A stretch of 64,000 nt of DNA, taken from the NCBI GenBank assembly GCA_029718625.1, contig CM056383.1, forward strand, positions 69,833,895 to 69,897,894, read 5' to 3'. Below the pieces are notes generated by a model that did no database searches, had not been told where the DNA came from, and saw nothing but the letters and a program-made list of their open reading frames with translations. This DNA is from Synaphobranchus kaupii. Its lineage: Eukaryota > Chordata > Actinopteri > Anguilliformes > Synaphobranchidae. Shown piece after piece: positions 11,134-24,450 of this stretch. Each line of letters opens with the position of its first letter. Within the stretch, counting starts at the first letter, position 1. A program made the translations under genes and the position numbers.

Positions 11134-14100
11134 AAAACTAATAATAATAATAATAATGATAATATACATGTAAGCCTTATTGGGTCAATTGCAGTTTGCT
11201 TAAACCCATAGAGGACAGAACTGCATTACAATCGGAACAGCTATCAACATCTGTGAAATAAGGATTAGCTGTTCAGTTGTAATGCAGTGGTCTAGGTCAG
11301 TGGTTCCCAAACTTGGTCATAGGGGCATTTAAAATTACTTATATGTCTTAACTTTTCTTCAACCTGAAATTGTCATTGAGAGACGATCTTGTCCAAAATA
11401 ACAGAACCACATGAATTTGAGTTTTTAGGTAATGAAACAGACCAGCATTTTCCAATCTCAAGGCTCTAATTAGAGTTAGAGTGAAGACCTGCCCACCGTC
11501 CACCTCATTAACATGCCTCATTAGAGTTGTAAATCCCGCGCAGCTAGACCAATGAGGGAATAGCCCGGAGCGAAGGTTTAAGCGTGATATGTTCCGCTGT
11601 TGCTGTGGGAAAAGGTAAGAGTTTTGAAATGTTACTGTTCTTACAACCGGATGAGACTGCTTCTTTAAATTCGCGGGATCAGCTAGTAATTGACCACGTG
11701 TCAGAGACAATAGTACCACTTTGCCTCCCACTCTAAGTCTGGTCTGCAGGCTGACCCCAGCTTATCCAAAATGGCAGCCTGTGTATATTATATTAACTGT
11801 CAGCCACCAACGCTGATTCTATACTCGTATGTATCTGACTCCAATTTAATTATTAGTATATAATTGCAATGTAGAATTTATAGTTGATTTGTTAAAGTAC
11901 TCTCGTACTCTTGAGCCTCTTCTCTGAACTGGATGCGCTGGTTCCACCGGGTGCTACATACGGCCGTTTATGTACACCACTCACGGCTGACTAGATGTCT
12001 GCATTTATCTCAGAGGTTGCGGAGGAGGCCACTTCATAAGGTATAGCCTATCCAAAAGGCTCAGGGACCCGAGAAGATAATATTGACAACACCCGTTCTC
12101 AACATGTATAAAAGTCATGCGGAGATGATCTAACTTAAGACAGAGTTCTACAGGTGCAATACTCTGTGATACATTAAGCTTAACTAGTCAATCTCCCTAG
12201 ATCAGCAGAGGGGGTAACCCAGACTGAGGAAATTAATCAACTCATTACCGTGTTAACAGAGATAGAATGTCTTTTTCAGAGAAACCACACAAATCAAGTT
12301 TAACAGTTTACCAGGTAGGTTCTTTACTTTAAAATAATCAATCATGGTTACAAATTACAACACAACATATTCAAAATAGAGTATAGAGAAAAATACTAAG
12401 TCATACCTGGCAATCGCTACACACAATACACAAAGTGAGATGTGCGGGAGAGTCTGGCTACAGCTTCCCCTAGTTCTTTGCTTCCTTTGATTATATGCCC
12501 AAATTCTGTGTTTGATCTGGCTGTGGATGATCGTAAAACCATAAACTGGCCAAAAGGCTAATATTGCACTTTTCGTCCCCTCCAAGGGGGGTTTGGCAGA
12601 AAGAGTTTCCTGTGGTATAACTCCACAGCGGCAGTTTACGCCTGAGTTATGAAATATATATTTCCTACATGTTGATCATCTAGGAAATATAGACCATTGC
12701 ACCACACACACCGAGACCATTAAAACGATATCACACATGAATAGGTCTACGTTCGTGTTGTCATGAGAATCCCATCTCTGCATAGTTTTCAAATGTGATT
12801 AATATTAATGCCACAAACAGTCCCAGGATTCCTGTTGAGAACATTACATTATACCCTAATTTCCCCTGTTCAGTCAGGTACATTAAATGTGTGTATCTAC
12901 TCATGTAACACTTAGAAACTGAACAATATATACTTATTCCTCTGGAAAAAGAGTGTACAATGTATGTTCCAGTGTCAGGACTATTTCCAGTATATACTGT
13001 ACAATGTAGCATAACTATTCATCACATTTTAAGGTTTTTAAGCTTTAGGAAGACCAACGCAGTCTGTACTGTTATACCATGCTGTGTGGACATTATTTGA
13101 ATGAAAAGGATGTGGTCTGCCTCAGTGACGTCAGGCGGGGGCAGTCTTGCATTGTCCGTGCGCGGGAGTTTCAAACAGATCAGGGTCTCTCCCAGGATCA
13201 TAAAATCCTAGGACATCGTAAACCTGTGGCCAGATGGTCCCAGCAAACATCCCGGCATCAGACGCGTGACTTTACAGCTCTCAAAGATTACAAAGATTGT
13301 CACTTCCCGGTACCGTGTTCTCTTTAGGTGCCCTGGGGTGCCAAATCCTGTCTTACAGAGTGAAGACCTGCCTACCGTCCACCTCATTAACATGCCTCAT
13401 TAGAGTGAAGACCTGCCTACCGTCCACCTCACTAACATGGTTCCATACCATTATCCAACACCAACCACAGGCTGCAATGCAGTAGATACTTAACACACTA
13501 ATGCATGAAAGCACATCTCAGTTGGGAATGTGTAGTATTTTTATCAGACATGTACATACGTATATCACAGGAAGAATATTTTTGTAAGGCACTGTATTTA
13601 GTACAAAATAAATATAAATTATACTTGATGTAAAATGTAAATGTAAAACCAAGGGTTTGTGAAACGGTGTAAGCAAATTATCTAATGAAACAAACTACAT
13701 GCTGTGCTTGACTATGAATCTGTTAGTGAAGGCAGATTAATTCCGTTTAATAAACCTGTAGTAAGAGAGTAACTAACTAGCCCATAGGTAAACCTGTAGT
13801 AAGAGAGTAACTAACTAGCCCATAGGTAAACCTGTAGTAAGAGAGTAACTAACTAGCCCATAGGTAAACCTACAGTGAGAGAGTAACTAACTAGCCCATA
13901 GGTAAACCTGTAGTAAGAGAGTAACTAACTAGCCCATAGGTAAACCTGTAGTAAGAGAGTAACTAACTAGCCCATAGGTAAACCTGCAGTAAGAGAGTAA
14001 CTAACTAGCCCATAGGTAAACCTGCAGTAAGAGAGTAACTAACTAGCCCATAGGTAAACCTGCAGTAAGAGAGTAACTAACTAGCCCATAGGTAAACCTG

Positions 14101-17100
14101 CAGTAAGAGAGTAACTAACCGGCCCATAGGTAAACCTGTAGTAAGAGAGTAACTAACACAAACTGAATATGATGAATTGATATTTGATTTGCAGGTGGAC
14201 TTGCACTTCAGGCAGAACTACCTGGGCTCATGTAGCCTGTCTAACAAATGGAAATGCTCCAGTGGGGACTGTGGGAACATTATTTCATCTGACATCAAAG
14301 CCCTTTCCAGTGGAAATGAGGCCTGTCAATCTGAGGGAATCCTGGCTGTTAACGTGTCAACCAACAACGTTTTTGAAATTAAGTAAGTCCATAATTGGTC
14401 TACCTCAAAAAAGATCAGAGTACTTACAGGGACAATGATTTGTGAATGTGTGAGGGTTGTGTTAAGGTTCAGAGAACCAGACGCGTCCGATAAGGATTCT
14501 AGAAGCGTATCTAGAAAGATACGCCACAAAATGCAGAAGTAGCCGCACCAGAGGAGAGGAAAACAAAAGAACGGGAGCAAAACTTCCCTAGCACAAGCCA
14601 AATCAAAGCAACCTCAAAAGGAGGCGAGTCTCGATAAACAGCGAGAATGAATAACAAAAGAATCTCATGCACTAAATCATTAGGCGTAACAGGAGGTAGA
14701 GAAACAAAGCAAAAACTCGATAAAACGAGTGAAGGAAAAGAACAGAAAAGAAAAACCTGTTATCCAGAGCTCTTGTGGCGAAAGAGCTGACACAAAAGGT
14801 AACAGGTAACGAGAATAAGGATAAAGAGAAAGATTGGAATTAAAAGAGAAAACCAATCTAATCCTAATTCTCTAACCGGACTTGCTGCGTTTCTTATTCG
14901 TACGAACCAGAAATGCAGCGACCGAATTTCCTATACCTTACCGACTTCGTTGTCAACATAGCAAGGAAACCAAAACGTAGAAACAGCAGAGGCTGCTAAT
15001 AACCATGACAGAATGTAGGTACAGCGTTACATTGGTCTTTATACCTCTGCTTTTGTTCTTAAAGACTAAAACAAAGAGCTCAGATCCATTTTTATTGAAA
15101 ATTCAGCAATATTTAGGATTTCCTGCCAGGAGATAAATACTTGCTTGGGCTGGTGATTCCACTTTTATCAGCCTGTACACCTGCGAGTACTGCATACAGT
15201 TGCCATCACTATCCAACACCATTTCACTGTTGAAGGCAGTGTGTGCAAAAGGTTGGACCTTTTGCATCATCTTTACAGAGAACCACTGGATGTGGATTAT
15301 TAATGGATGTTGTGACTTTTACAGGTACAGTGCTTGTTGCTGGGTGTCGAATGTACATCCAGGCTCTAACAAATGGAACTTGTTGGCAAGTGTGGATCTG
15401 GGAATCAGGTCGGACACCAGAGCTCCCAACAGACCTCCAGTAATAACTATCCTGCCAGTAATTAGGTATTGTAATATTTATTAGATAATCTAGTATCATC
15501 TATTAACATGAAAACTAAGATGGTGATTTGAAACATTAATGGTTCCATGATGTATTGATGCTTTTTATTTTATTTATAAATTTATAAATTTAAAACCAAG
15601 TCAACAAGTTATTGCACTGATTCCTTAAAATTGTGAGAATTTATAAATATACATTTCATTATTTTTTGATAGTATTGCAACAAACTGTCCTCGCACAATC
15701 AAACTGTTGAGTCATGACCAGGATGGAGACAGGGTCAGATGTAGATTTGATACTGATCATTGTAAGGTGTGCGCTGTCCATTCTGATTTCTACCTGGATG
15801 AAGTAAGTATATGAAATAAATTAGAACTTACATGGGCTATCATATATACTGTATGTTGACTACAGCGCAACACCTGTAGTCAAGCTTGTGTGTTTGTGGG
15901 GTGTGAATAGGGAGGTGTCCATAGGCATTTAACCAAGACCACAGACACATACTGAGAGTTGAGCCAGACCATAAATCCACAGACATTTAACCCCACAGTC
16001 CCTCATTTGCAGCTGGTATTCACACATACCAGAATATGGCTGACATTGGCATGTGCCCAGGGCAGTTTAACAGCTGCAGGCTCTCTCTCCATGTTTTTAG
16101 GCTGGGAGATGGGACTATATCCACACAGTATCAGTCTAACCAGGGTTTCTCTGCCTCACGTCTTCTTAGAAACAGTTCTTATTCAAATGCTTATTACATG
16201 CCCTGTGTAAGCCTAATACAGATCGGTTATAATGAGACATAATTAAGTAATGCCAAATTAATAAAATACAAGCCAATAATTAACAATGACTAATGTACTA
16301 ATATCAATGATATTGTCCTGTAACATTATAAAAATGTTATATTACTTGTGACTTTAGATACATGGGCTAAAAGTAGTGTTTTCTGTAGGACACATGTGAG
16401 CTGCATTACAATGGTACCACCATCATTGGCGTCCATGTGTTTGAAATTGTTGTGGAGGACTTTCCCACAGAAGAAATCACGCTATCTTATACTGACGGAA
16501 ATCAAACAGTCAAATACCCACTGCCATCCCAGTCATCAAGCTCCTCTGCCCAAACTACAGCAATAAGCAAGATTCCTTTTCATTTCGTTATCAAAGGTGA
16601 GTTTCCCATCATGAAACGATCTGCAAATCTAAAACACGATCGTGATGAATGGACATTTTGCAGTTCCGCGCTTAAAACCATCAGTGCACTTTAAAGAAAC
16701 TATGGGAATGAATCTTCAATAAGAAATCAGTATGTAGGTTTTAATGAAAATGGTTTAATTCTGTTTTTAAATGTATTTTAGTCAAGCCACCGGTGAACAA
16801 CTGTACTGAAGGCGTGTACCTCCCCACTCTTGTGGCCCCAAGTCCACAATATGGAGAAATTTTAAATGCTACGGCAGGCAAACCACTGGAAATCATTCTT
16901 GCTGCAGAGGTTGTACAGGCTCAGTAAGGCAGCTCAATCCAAACATGCAATACGTTCCATACAGGAAATAATAAACATCATACATACAATAACCTCTAAA
17001 TATGGAATAATAAACCCCTTAAATACAATTAGCTGTATACATGTAATAAGCTGCAAACATCTAATAAACTCCATTATATGTAATAAATATGTTTCCAATG

Positions 17101-20100
17101 AATGGAAATCCATATGACAGCAGAGGCTGCACAGATACAACTAGGAAGCTCAATGCACCCATGCAATAAACCCCATACATGCAATAAATAATTCGCAATA
17201 GCAAGAGTTATAGTGGTAGTTACTAATCAGGAAATGCTTGTAACATATTTTTAGAATCGTTTGTTGTCATTTCCTATCACGGATCACATGGTGCCAGTAA
17301 CAAATACATTCCAAAATTAAGACTGTATTCCTGTAAAGACTCACTTTTTTCTTACATGTTCATTAATCCACAATAAAACATGTCCTGACTTTTCCACATT
17401 TATAAATGATAAAATAATAATATAATAGCTCTGACAAATAATATGTTTATAGTAATTACTAATAATACTAATAATAGTCAATCTATTAAAGGTTTTCTGG
17501 CATAGTGGTGAGTGGGCCTTCCTCCATGATTATGCACCAGTCCTTCCAGAATCAGTCTGGTGAACTGACCATTGAATGGACTCCAACTGAAAGAGAAGTG
17601 GGTGATGATGTTCCCCTCTGCTTCAGTGGAGAGTCGAATAATGGGTAAGTCTGCATAGTAAATACTTCTTTTTCCTGTATTTGTCATTTATTTTACATTA
17701 TTTTACATTTTCCATGAATGATGTAAAATGAAAACAGTTATGGTCTGTGGCACCATACTGTCTTGGGCATTGATGAACTCCTGCACACTGTTTATAGGAT
17801 GATTATAATACACATCATGTTGGTAACAATGAACAAAATAGATCTTGTCAAATATACATTCATTACTGCAAACTGGTGATCGGTGATCATGTACTGTGGG
17901 CTTTTGTTAAAAAGAGGAAATAATTGGCTGCAGTGATGTGTTCATTCTGGGTAATGTGTTAATTTTACTGCCAATATGCAACATGGATTCCTCAACATTA
18001 TTAATGTCTGGCTGCTGATGAAAACTAAACTGACAACAAAGTCATGAAAACTAAAAAAGTCAAGAAAACTAAAGGGGCTAGTGGTGTGGGCCAGTAAACA
18101 CCAAGGCCCAGGGCTTAATCTCAGCCAGTACACTTTCACCTTTTATCAGCCATGACATAAACCGTTAAACATGTAATAACAGTTAAAGACATGTATGAGA
18201 AATGTCTTTGCAGCTTATATTTTGCTTTTTGGGCCAGAGACTTGGGCCTCATAATTGCTGCTTGCTATATATTGTTTTTTTAAATTGTGTTGTGTTTTTT
18301 TTTTTTTTACATTAATATTTAAAAGAACTGTACAATATGAACTGATGATTAATTTTCTGCTTCGTAGTGGGAATTACTACCATTCAGAGATGAGATGTGT
18401 CATTTTGAGGGTCGGACCTAAAATTGGTAAACATTAATAAATAATATTAAGTTTTCATATTATTATTTCCTTGTGTTTCTCAGTAACCTCAAATAATTCT
18501 CATTGTAAAAATTTTGTTTCATGAAAAGAAATTATTCAAAATTTGGCATCAACCCATATGCTGCTCCTCTCCGGGAAGAGCCCATAATATCCTGTATAGT
18601 AAATGTTTGATCTTTGATTTGTTCTTAATGTACTTAATTGTTGTCAAAATGTTTCTCTAATGTTATAATGTTTGGGGAAATAGATAACATAGCTAAGAGG
18701 AGATTTATTTACATAAATTTATCGTATAAATTATTTTTGATTGTAGTTATGAAACAGTGTCTGAAGAAAATAGTTTCTTTGCTGTAGATGTACTAAGACT
18801 CAATGTTTTGGAACCTAGGTGAGGCGAATGTGGTTTGCACTCAGACCACAATGATGATTGAAGCTGAAAGGTCCTTAGTCCACGGACTGGATGTAAATGC
18901 CTTAAGCCTCCTGGATTCAACATGCATGGTGTCCTCCAATGACACCCATGTGTTCGCCAGCACAGCCCTGGACAGCTGTGGAACAGTGCTTCAGGTGACT
19001 TTCTTCTGTACACCAACTTTTTAAATTTAATTTTTAATGTTGAATGCTACCTGCTAAATATGAAAAGGTAAATGGATAAATGTTAAATTCGAAATGTATT
19101 TAAATATATTTTTATCATTATTACAGGAGGGCAACGACAATGTGACCTTCATAAATAAAATTGTGAAGGCACAAAATCCAGGCGATATCATTACCAGGAC
19201 AGACGATGTGGAGGTTGAGTTCTCGTGTAGCTACCGCAAAAAGGATATTGTATCTTCAGACTTCAAGGCACACAAACTGGCCACTTTGTTCATGGAGGAG
19301 GGCTTTGGCAAGTTCTCTTTCCAGTTTGAGTTCTTCCACAGTCACCATTATAATATAAGAGTGGACCCCAGTAGTTACCCTATAGAAGTAAGGCTGACAG
19401 AAATGATCTTCATGGAAATAAAATCAACATCATCCCTTCAAAACACCGTGCTCTTTGTGGAGTCCTGCAAAGCCACACCCGAAGACAACCCCAACCCCCA
19501 AATATTTTACAGCATCATCGACAATGGGTATATTATTTGTGACATAATAACTATAAATTTATTGGAAAAGTATTGTTTAGTATCAACAAAATGATTTCAT
19601 GAGGTGCAACGCACATAACCCAGTAACATCAGTTGATGTGATTTCCTCAGCTGTGCCGTGGATAAAACTGTGCAAGAGTTTCCATCTCAGAGCAATGAAT
19701 TCAGGTTTGGAATGCAAGCATTCAAATTCATCGGGGTGCATGATGAGGTAATATTCCAATGTTCTTGTCATAGGCTACACACTCATATTTTCATACAATA
19801 ATCTTGAATGGAGAATGACAGATGAATTAATTTTCTTTCATGGGTGCAGGTGTACATCAGCTGCTCAGTCATGCTGTGCCTGGCTACAGATCCTAACACA
19901 AGGTGTGCTCAAGGGTGCATCAAACAAAAGGGTGTTGGTAAGAGATCTGTGGCTGGACAGACGGTCAGACACGACATCATGCAGGGCCCTATGCGCCTTA
20001 AGAGGAGCCCAGATGATGAAGGTAAATATCTGATGAGACTCTTTGCTGTAAATGACTCTGATTTGAATATCAGTGCTGTTTACAACCCTATTATGAAGTC

Positions 20101-21901
20101 TGGAACCATAAAAGCTTTAGAAATTCATTGAATGAGCAATGCAGACATTTACATACAGAACTATCTGTTACGACCCCGGAAAAGGACTGGACCCAATGCA
20201 CGATTCGAACACAGGAATGCCAAAACTCAGTATTTTATTGCTTGATCAGGGTAGTCCTGAGCAAGGGGAGAAAGGCAAAAGGTGGTTACCGTTCCAAGCC
20301 AGAACTGGATTAGCAAGACAGACAGACAGAGCGCGTAGCTCTAATAAATTATGCTTCGACCAAAACTCCTGAAGCATAGGGAGAACACAGAATACAGACA
20401 GTCCAGGTATGAGGCTGCGGGGGAGCAGTGGGAGCAGGAGAGGCCAGGGAAGGAGATGGAGACGGACAACCAGTTTGGTGGAGCAGGGGATGAGCGGGAG
20501 CGGGAGCAGGGCGGAGCGGAGTGGCAGAAGAGGTGCAGGACAGTGGAGCGGGGTCCGGGCAGGATGCAGGCGTTGCAGCAGGGCACCGGCAGTAGCGGCA
20601 CAGCAGCAGCAGGGCGGCAGCAGCGACAGCAGAGGCAGAAGCGACAGCACATCAACAGCAACCGCAACACTGGCAGTAGGCGGGCACCATCGCAGAGTGG
20701 AGGAACAGGAGCCCAGGCTGCATGCACACACGTCAGGTGGAAGGCAGGGAAACCGCAGCACAGGGATAACAAACAACTGCAGGCTGGCAGACTGAAGCAG
20801 ACAAAGTTAGTATAGCGAGGCAGGAATAATTGAACAGCGGGAAATGCCGTTCCAGACAGGAGCAGACTTTGACTTTAGACGGACAGGTAATGCGGATAAC
20901 GCCGGTACCGAACAAGACTTAGATTTACTGACTAGACTGGATACTAGGACTCAAGACAAGACCAGAGGCTTCAGACAACGAGCATTAACGAACTGGCACA
21001 GGACAGAGAACACCGGGTGACTAAATGCAAACATTAATTGGTATCAATTAGGTGCCGCGTGCGAATGTATGCGAGAGTGATTAATAGAGCGGAGAGTGTG
21101 GAATGCATGCAAAACGGGGAAATGGGATAGGCTGAGAGAAGTGAAGTGAAACAGTGACACAAAGGGGAAACCACGCCCAACCTGCAGCAAGGGGGAAACG
21201 GACTATGGAGAGACGAACACGAGACAGGGGGAAAGGGAAAACACAGGAAACAATAGGACGGGAGTGAGAACATCACACTATCTCAATTATGTGGCTGAGA
21301 GTGTTGGGCCCATGTAGCGAAGGCTGAGAAGATTAGCCTGTAGCGCCTGGGCCCCCTCCAGCATAACAGGGTGTATCGGCAATTAAAAATATAAAAAGTG
21401 TTAATATTATGTCTATGTACTGCTCAATAACATGTTCACTAGTAAAATATAAATGGAATAATCTAACAAGTAGCTTGTGCTTAGTCAATGGCTGAAGTAA
21501 AAAATGTTTTAAAAAAAAGAAAAGGATAGCTCAGTTGTGATTTTTCAAGGTTGACATTGTGCTCACCCAACTCTAAGTTGCTGAGATGGTTATCTTGGTG
21601 CATTCAGCCAAGTAACAGTAATTCTAGAATAGATGAGTGGTTTGCACTAAAACATATGATTTGAAGCCTCTGGGTAAACTCAACATTTATTCCGGGGCTT
21701 TTGGGCTTTTTTAAAAACATGACACGGTTTATGGTTTCCATTTCAGGTGCCCGTGGTGCCAGTGCTCCCAGTGTGAACATAAACCTGAATATCCTGGCTG
21801 AAACTCTCCTGGCTGCTGTTGCCCTTGTGTGCGGAGTTGTGTTCTACAAGATAAAGAAGTCAAGTGATGGTTACAAACGACTTCCCCTCTCTGAGACCTG
21901 A
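10943..21901 (+). CDS. ZP-domain membrane protein, gene A (13 exons, 713 aa)
   Basis: Exons: 10943-11062, 14195-14382, 15325-15465, 15673-15802, 16389-16596, 16782-16923, 17492-17644, 18368-18426, 18819-18994, 19127-19527, 19651-19747, 19850-20021, 21747-21901. All introns are GT-AG, and the joined frame is 2142 nt without a stop. The product has a signal peptide (1-18, LLLLLVLLTGISC), then an N-terminal region with paired cysteines (SCCW-like ACCWVSN; VVEDFPTEEITLSYTDG). A ZP module follows, with ZP-N from about 381 and ZP-C from about 485 to 650. Then come a furin-like site R654-L-K-R657, a membrane helix (about 676-696) and a short cytoplasmic tail. This layout fits a teleost family of uncharacterised ZP proteins. 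ZP modules polymerise into extracellular filaments after cleavage and release from the anchor. The tissue and role are unknown; nothing here shows it is an egg-coat protein. Introns 1, 2 and 12 carry LTR-like insertions. Confidence 0.87.
11075..11157. repeat. TTA/AAT microsatellite in gene A intron 1
   Basis: About 18 TTA units followed by AAT units, starting just after the first splice donor. The matching repeat in gene B intron 1 (52256-52333) is similar but differs in length. Confidence 0.95.
11528..13357. mobile_element. LTR-like element copy 1 (TGT...ACA), in gene A intron 1
   Basis: A 1830-bp insertion with ends TGTAAATCCC and GTCTTACA, flanked by a perfect 4-bp duplication GAGT (11524-11527 and 13358-13361). 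The insertion splits a 49-bp repeat whose pieces lie on both sides (from 11478 and 13359). TG/CA ends with a short target duplication are what a retroviral-type LTR leaves, most simply a solo LTR. No gag or pol coding is visible, and the class is not proven. Related copies are at 22897-24450 (inverse, truncated) and 54205-55881 (same orientation). Confidence 0.75.
13359..13435. repeat. 49-bp direct repeat flanking LTR-like copy 1
   Basis: GAGTGAAGACCTGCC, then a short linker and CCACCTCATTAACATGCCTC, occurs at 11474-11527 and one and a half times here. It is a small tandem repeat that received the insertion. Confidence 0.8.
13750..14157. repeat. 38-bp minisatellite in gene A intron 1
   Basis: About 11 units of 38 bp with the core GAGAGTAACTAACTAGCCCA and the linker TAGGTAAACCTGTAGTAA. 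The same unit is present in gene B intron 1 (about 51048-51220) with only about four copies, so the array changed length after the gene duplication. It ends 38 bp before exon 2. Confidence 0.95.
14449..15010. mobile_element. LTR-like insertion in gene A intron 2
   Basis: A 562-bp insertion with ends TGTGAGGG and CCATGACA, flanked by GAATG on both sides (14444-14448 and 15011-15015). The same intron of gene B reads straight through GAATGTAGGTACAGCG, giving the empty site. It is a solo-LTR-like structure that arrived after the duplication. Confidence 0.8.
20166..21277. mobile_element. LTR-like insertion in gene A intron 12
   Basis: An 1112-bp insertion with ends TGTTACGACCCC and AACATCACA, flanked by CTATC on both sides (20161-20165 and 21278-21282). 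Gene B intron 12 has the uninterrupted sequence, a clean empty site. The middle (about 20570-20660) is a purine-rich CAG-type tract that opens frames in several phases; these are not genes. Confidence 0.82.
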
Positions 21902-22225
21902 GGCAATGATCACAGAAATGCTCAGAATACGAAAGTTAGATTTTATATAACCCTGGAACACATTCTTTTACTAAGTACACAATTATCAAGATTTCCACAT
22001 AAAGGCAATTGGAAACATTTCAAATTTTCACAAACTGTACCCCAGATCTTGACATAATTTTAGTCTTCCACGAAAATTATACAAATGTATATACACATCA
22101 TTTGGAAACAATGTTTTGTGTACAAGGAAAAACTGTTTTTAATTAACAATTAATTATATCTTTACCAGCCAAATTCACAAGTAATGTTATACAGAGACTC
22201 AGTATCACTCTCGACTCTGCTAAGT

Positions 22226-22231
22226 AATAAA
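22226..22231 (+). promoter_or_regulatory. Candidate polyadenylation signal of ZP gene A
   Basis: AATAAA 325 bp after the stop codon; another occurs near 22260. Homology to gene B stops at about 21980, so the two genes must use different 3' ends beyond that point. Confidence 0.4.
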
Positions 22232-22729
22232 GTAAGCAAGTTTAAATATTTTTTTATATAAATAAAATCACGTAAGTTTATAAGTTGATGTCTGTGCTTA
22301 TCGGCATCAGTATGGGCCAATATGGCCAGTCACATATCGGTTATTAATATCTGCCCCATATTGTGCATCTCTAGTTTACTAGTGCTCCAAGGTTACTTCA
22401 CCCTGACATTTTAATGGAAACGTTGCTAATTATTATTATTGATTTAAATTGATTTAATTATAATTGATTTAGACACATATTGATTTAACTTTGATATACA
22501 CCTTATCAGATAATGTGACAATGTGAAAAGTTATTTGATCTTTTCTAAGGTACTCTTTCTCTGTAGGAACCTAATGTATCAGATATATCATGAAATAAAC
22601 TTAAGTAAATGCATTCTGGTCACGTGTCATTTCGCCTGCTAGTTGTCAAGTTCTTCACTCCATCTATAAACTCCAAAAACCACAATGTCTCCTCTCCTGT
22701 CTCTACATTCTGTCTCCACACAGAGCAGA

Positions 22730-22730
<1 letters not shown>

Positions 22731-22780
<50 letters not shown>
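22731..22780. repeat. (TA)n microsatellite
   Basis: About 25 uninterrupted TA units, followed by a CATATACATACACACA transition. Between 22270 and 22890 I see no gene. Confidence 0.97.
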
Positions 22781-22786
<6 letters not shown>

Positions 22787-22896
22787 CATACACACACATA
22801 CATATACACTGTATATACACAATAGTCAACTCAAGAATTATTGGTAACCTTTATGAAAATGAGCAAAAATGGCCGTAAAAAATTAACACATACAAT

Positions 22897-24450
22897 TATT
22901 TGACACCCCAGGGCACCTAAAGAGAACACGGTACCGGGAAGTGAGAATCTTTGTAATCTTTGAGAGCCGTAAAGTCACGCGTCGGGTGCCGGGATGTTTA
23001 CTGGGACCATCTGGCCTCAGGTTTACGGTGTCCGAGAATGTCCTAGGATTTTATGATCCTGGGAGAGACTCTGATCTGTTTGAAACTCCCGCGCACGGAC
23101 AATGCAAGACTGCCCCCACCTGACGTCACTGAGGCAGGCCACATCCCTTTCATTCAAATAATGTCCACACAGCATGGTATAACAGTACAGACTGCTTTGG
23201 TCTTCAAAAAGCCTAAAAACCTTAAAATGTGATGAATATTTATGCTACATTGTACAGTATATACTGGAAATAGTCCTGACACTGGAACATACATTGTACA
23301 CTCTTTTTCCAGAGGAATAAGTATATATTGTTCAGTTTCTGAGTGTTACATGAGTAAATACACACAGTTAATGTACCTGACTGAACAGGGGAAACTAGGG
23401 TATAATGTAATGTTCTCAACAGGAATCCTGGGACTGTTTGTGGCATTAATATTAATCACATTTGAAAACTATGCAGAGATGGGATTCTCATGACAACACG
23501 AACGTAGACCTATTCATGTTTGATATCGTTTTGATGGTGTCGGTGTGTGTGGTGCAATGGCCTATATTTCCTAAATGGTCAACATGGAGGAAATATATAT
23601 TTCATAACTCAGGAGTAAACTGCCGCTGTGGAATTATACCACAGGAAACTCTTTCTGCCAAACCCCCCATGGAGGGGGGACGAAAAGTTCAATATTAGCC
23701 TTTTGGCCAGTTTATGGTTTTACGATCATCCACAGCCAGATCAAACATAGAATTTGGGCATATAATCAAAGGAAGCAAAGAACTGGGGGAAGCTGTAGCC
23801 AGACTCTCCCGCACATCTCACTTTGTGTCTTGTGTGTAGCGATTGCCAGGTATGACTTAGTATTTTACTCTATACTCTATTTTGAATATGTTGTGTTGTA
23901 ACTTGTAACCATAATTTATTATTTTAAAGTAAAGAACCTACCTGGTAAACTGTTAAACTTGATTTGTGTGGTTTCTCTGAAAAGACCTTCTATCTCTGTT
24001 AACACGGTAATGAGTTGATTAATTTCCTCAGTCTGGGTTACCCCCTCTGCTGATCTAGGGAGATTGACTAGTTAAGCTTAAGGTATCACGGAGTATTGCA
24101 CCCGTAGAACTATGTCTTAAGTTAGATCATCTCCGCATGACGTTTATACATGTTGAGAACGGGGGATGCCAATATTATCTTCTCGGGTCCCTGAGCCTTT
24201 TTGGATAGGCTATACCTTATGAAGTGGCCTCTTCCGCAACCTCTGAGATAAATGCAGACATCTAGTCAGCCGTGAGAGGTGTACATAAACGGCCGTATGT
24301 AGCACCCGGTGGAACCGGCGCATCCAGTTCAGAGAACAGGTTCAAGAGTATGAGAGTACTTTAACAAATCAACTATAAATTCTACATTGCAATTAGATAC
24401 TAATAATTAAATTGGAGTCAGATACATACGAGTATAGAATCAGCATTGGT
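22897..24450. mobile_element. LTR-like element copy 2 (inverse, truncated)
   Basis: Reverse complement of 11806-13345 with few differences. It lacks the last 280 bp of copy 1 (11528-11805) and the terminal TGTAAGACA. It sits in the spacer between the two ZP genes. It contains an 83-codon open frame at 23242-23493 with a hydrophobic stretch. That frame is shared with copy 1 but broken in copy 3, so I do not call it a gene. Confidence 0.75.

Noticed and set aside
20341..20815. Overlapping 128-176 codon frames on both strands
   Set aside because: They lie inside an LTR-like insertion in an intron, in a GC-rich CAG-type tract. Several frames are open at once, with no domain.
12761..23493. 83-codon frames in LTR-like copies 1 (12761-13012, -) and 2 (23242-23493, +) with a hydrophobic end and a faint Ig-like SPDTGTY motif
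   Set aside because: Copy 3 has frame-breaking indels and no start in the same place. The frames lie within a mobile repeat, and similarity between two recent copies does not show coding.
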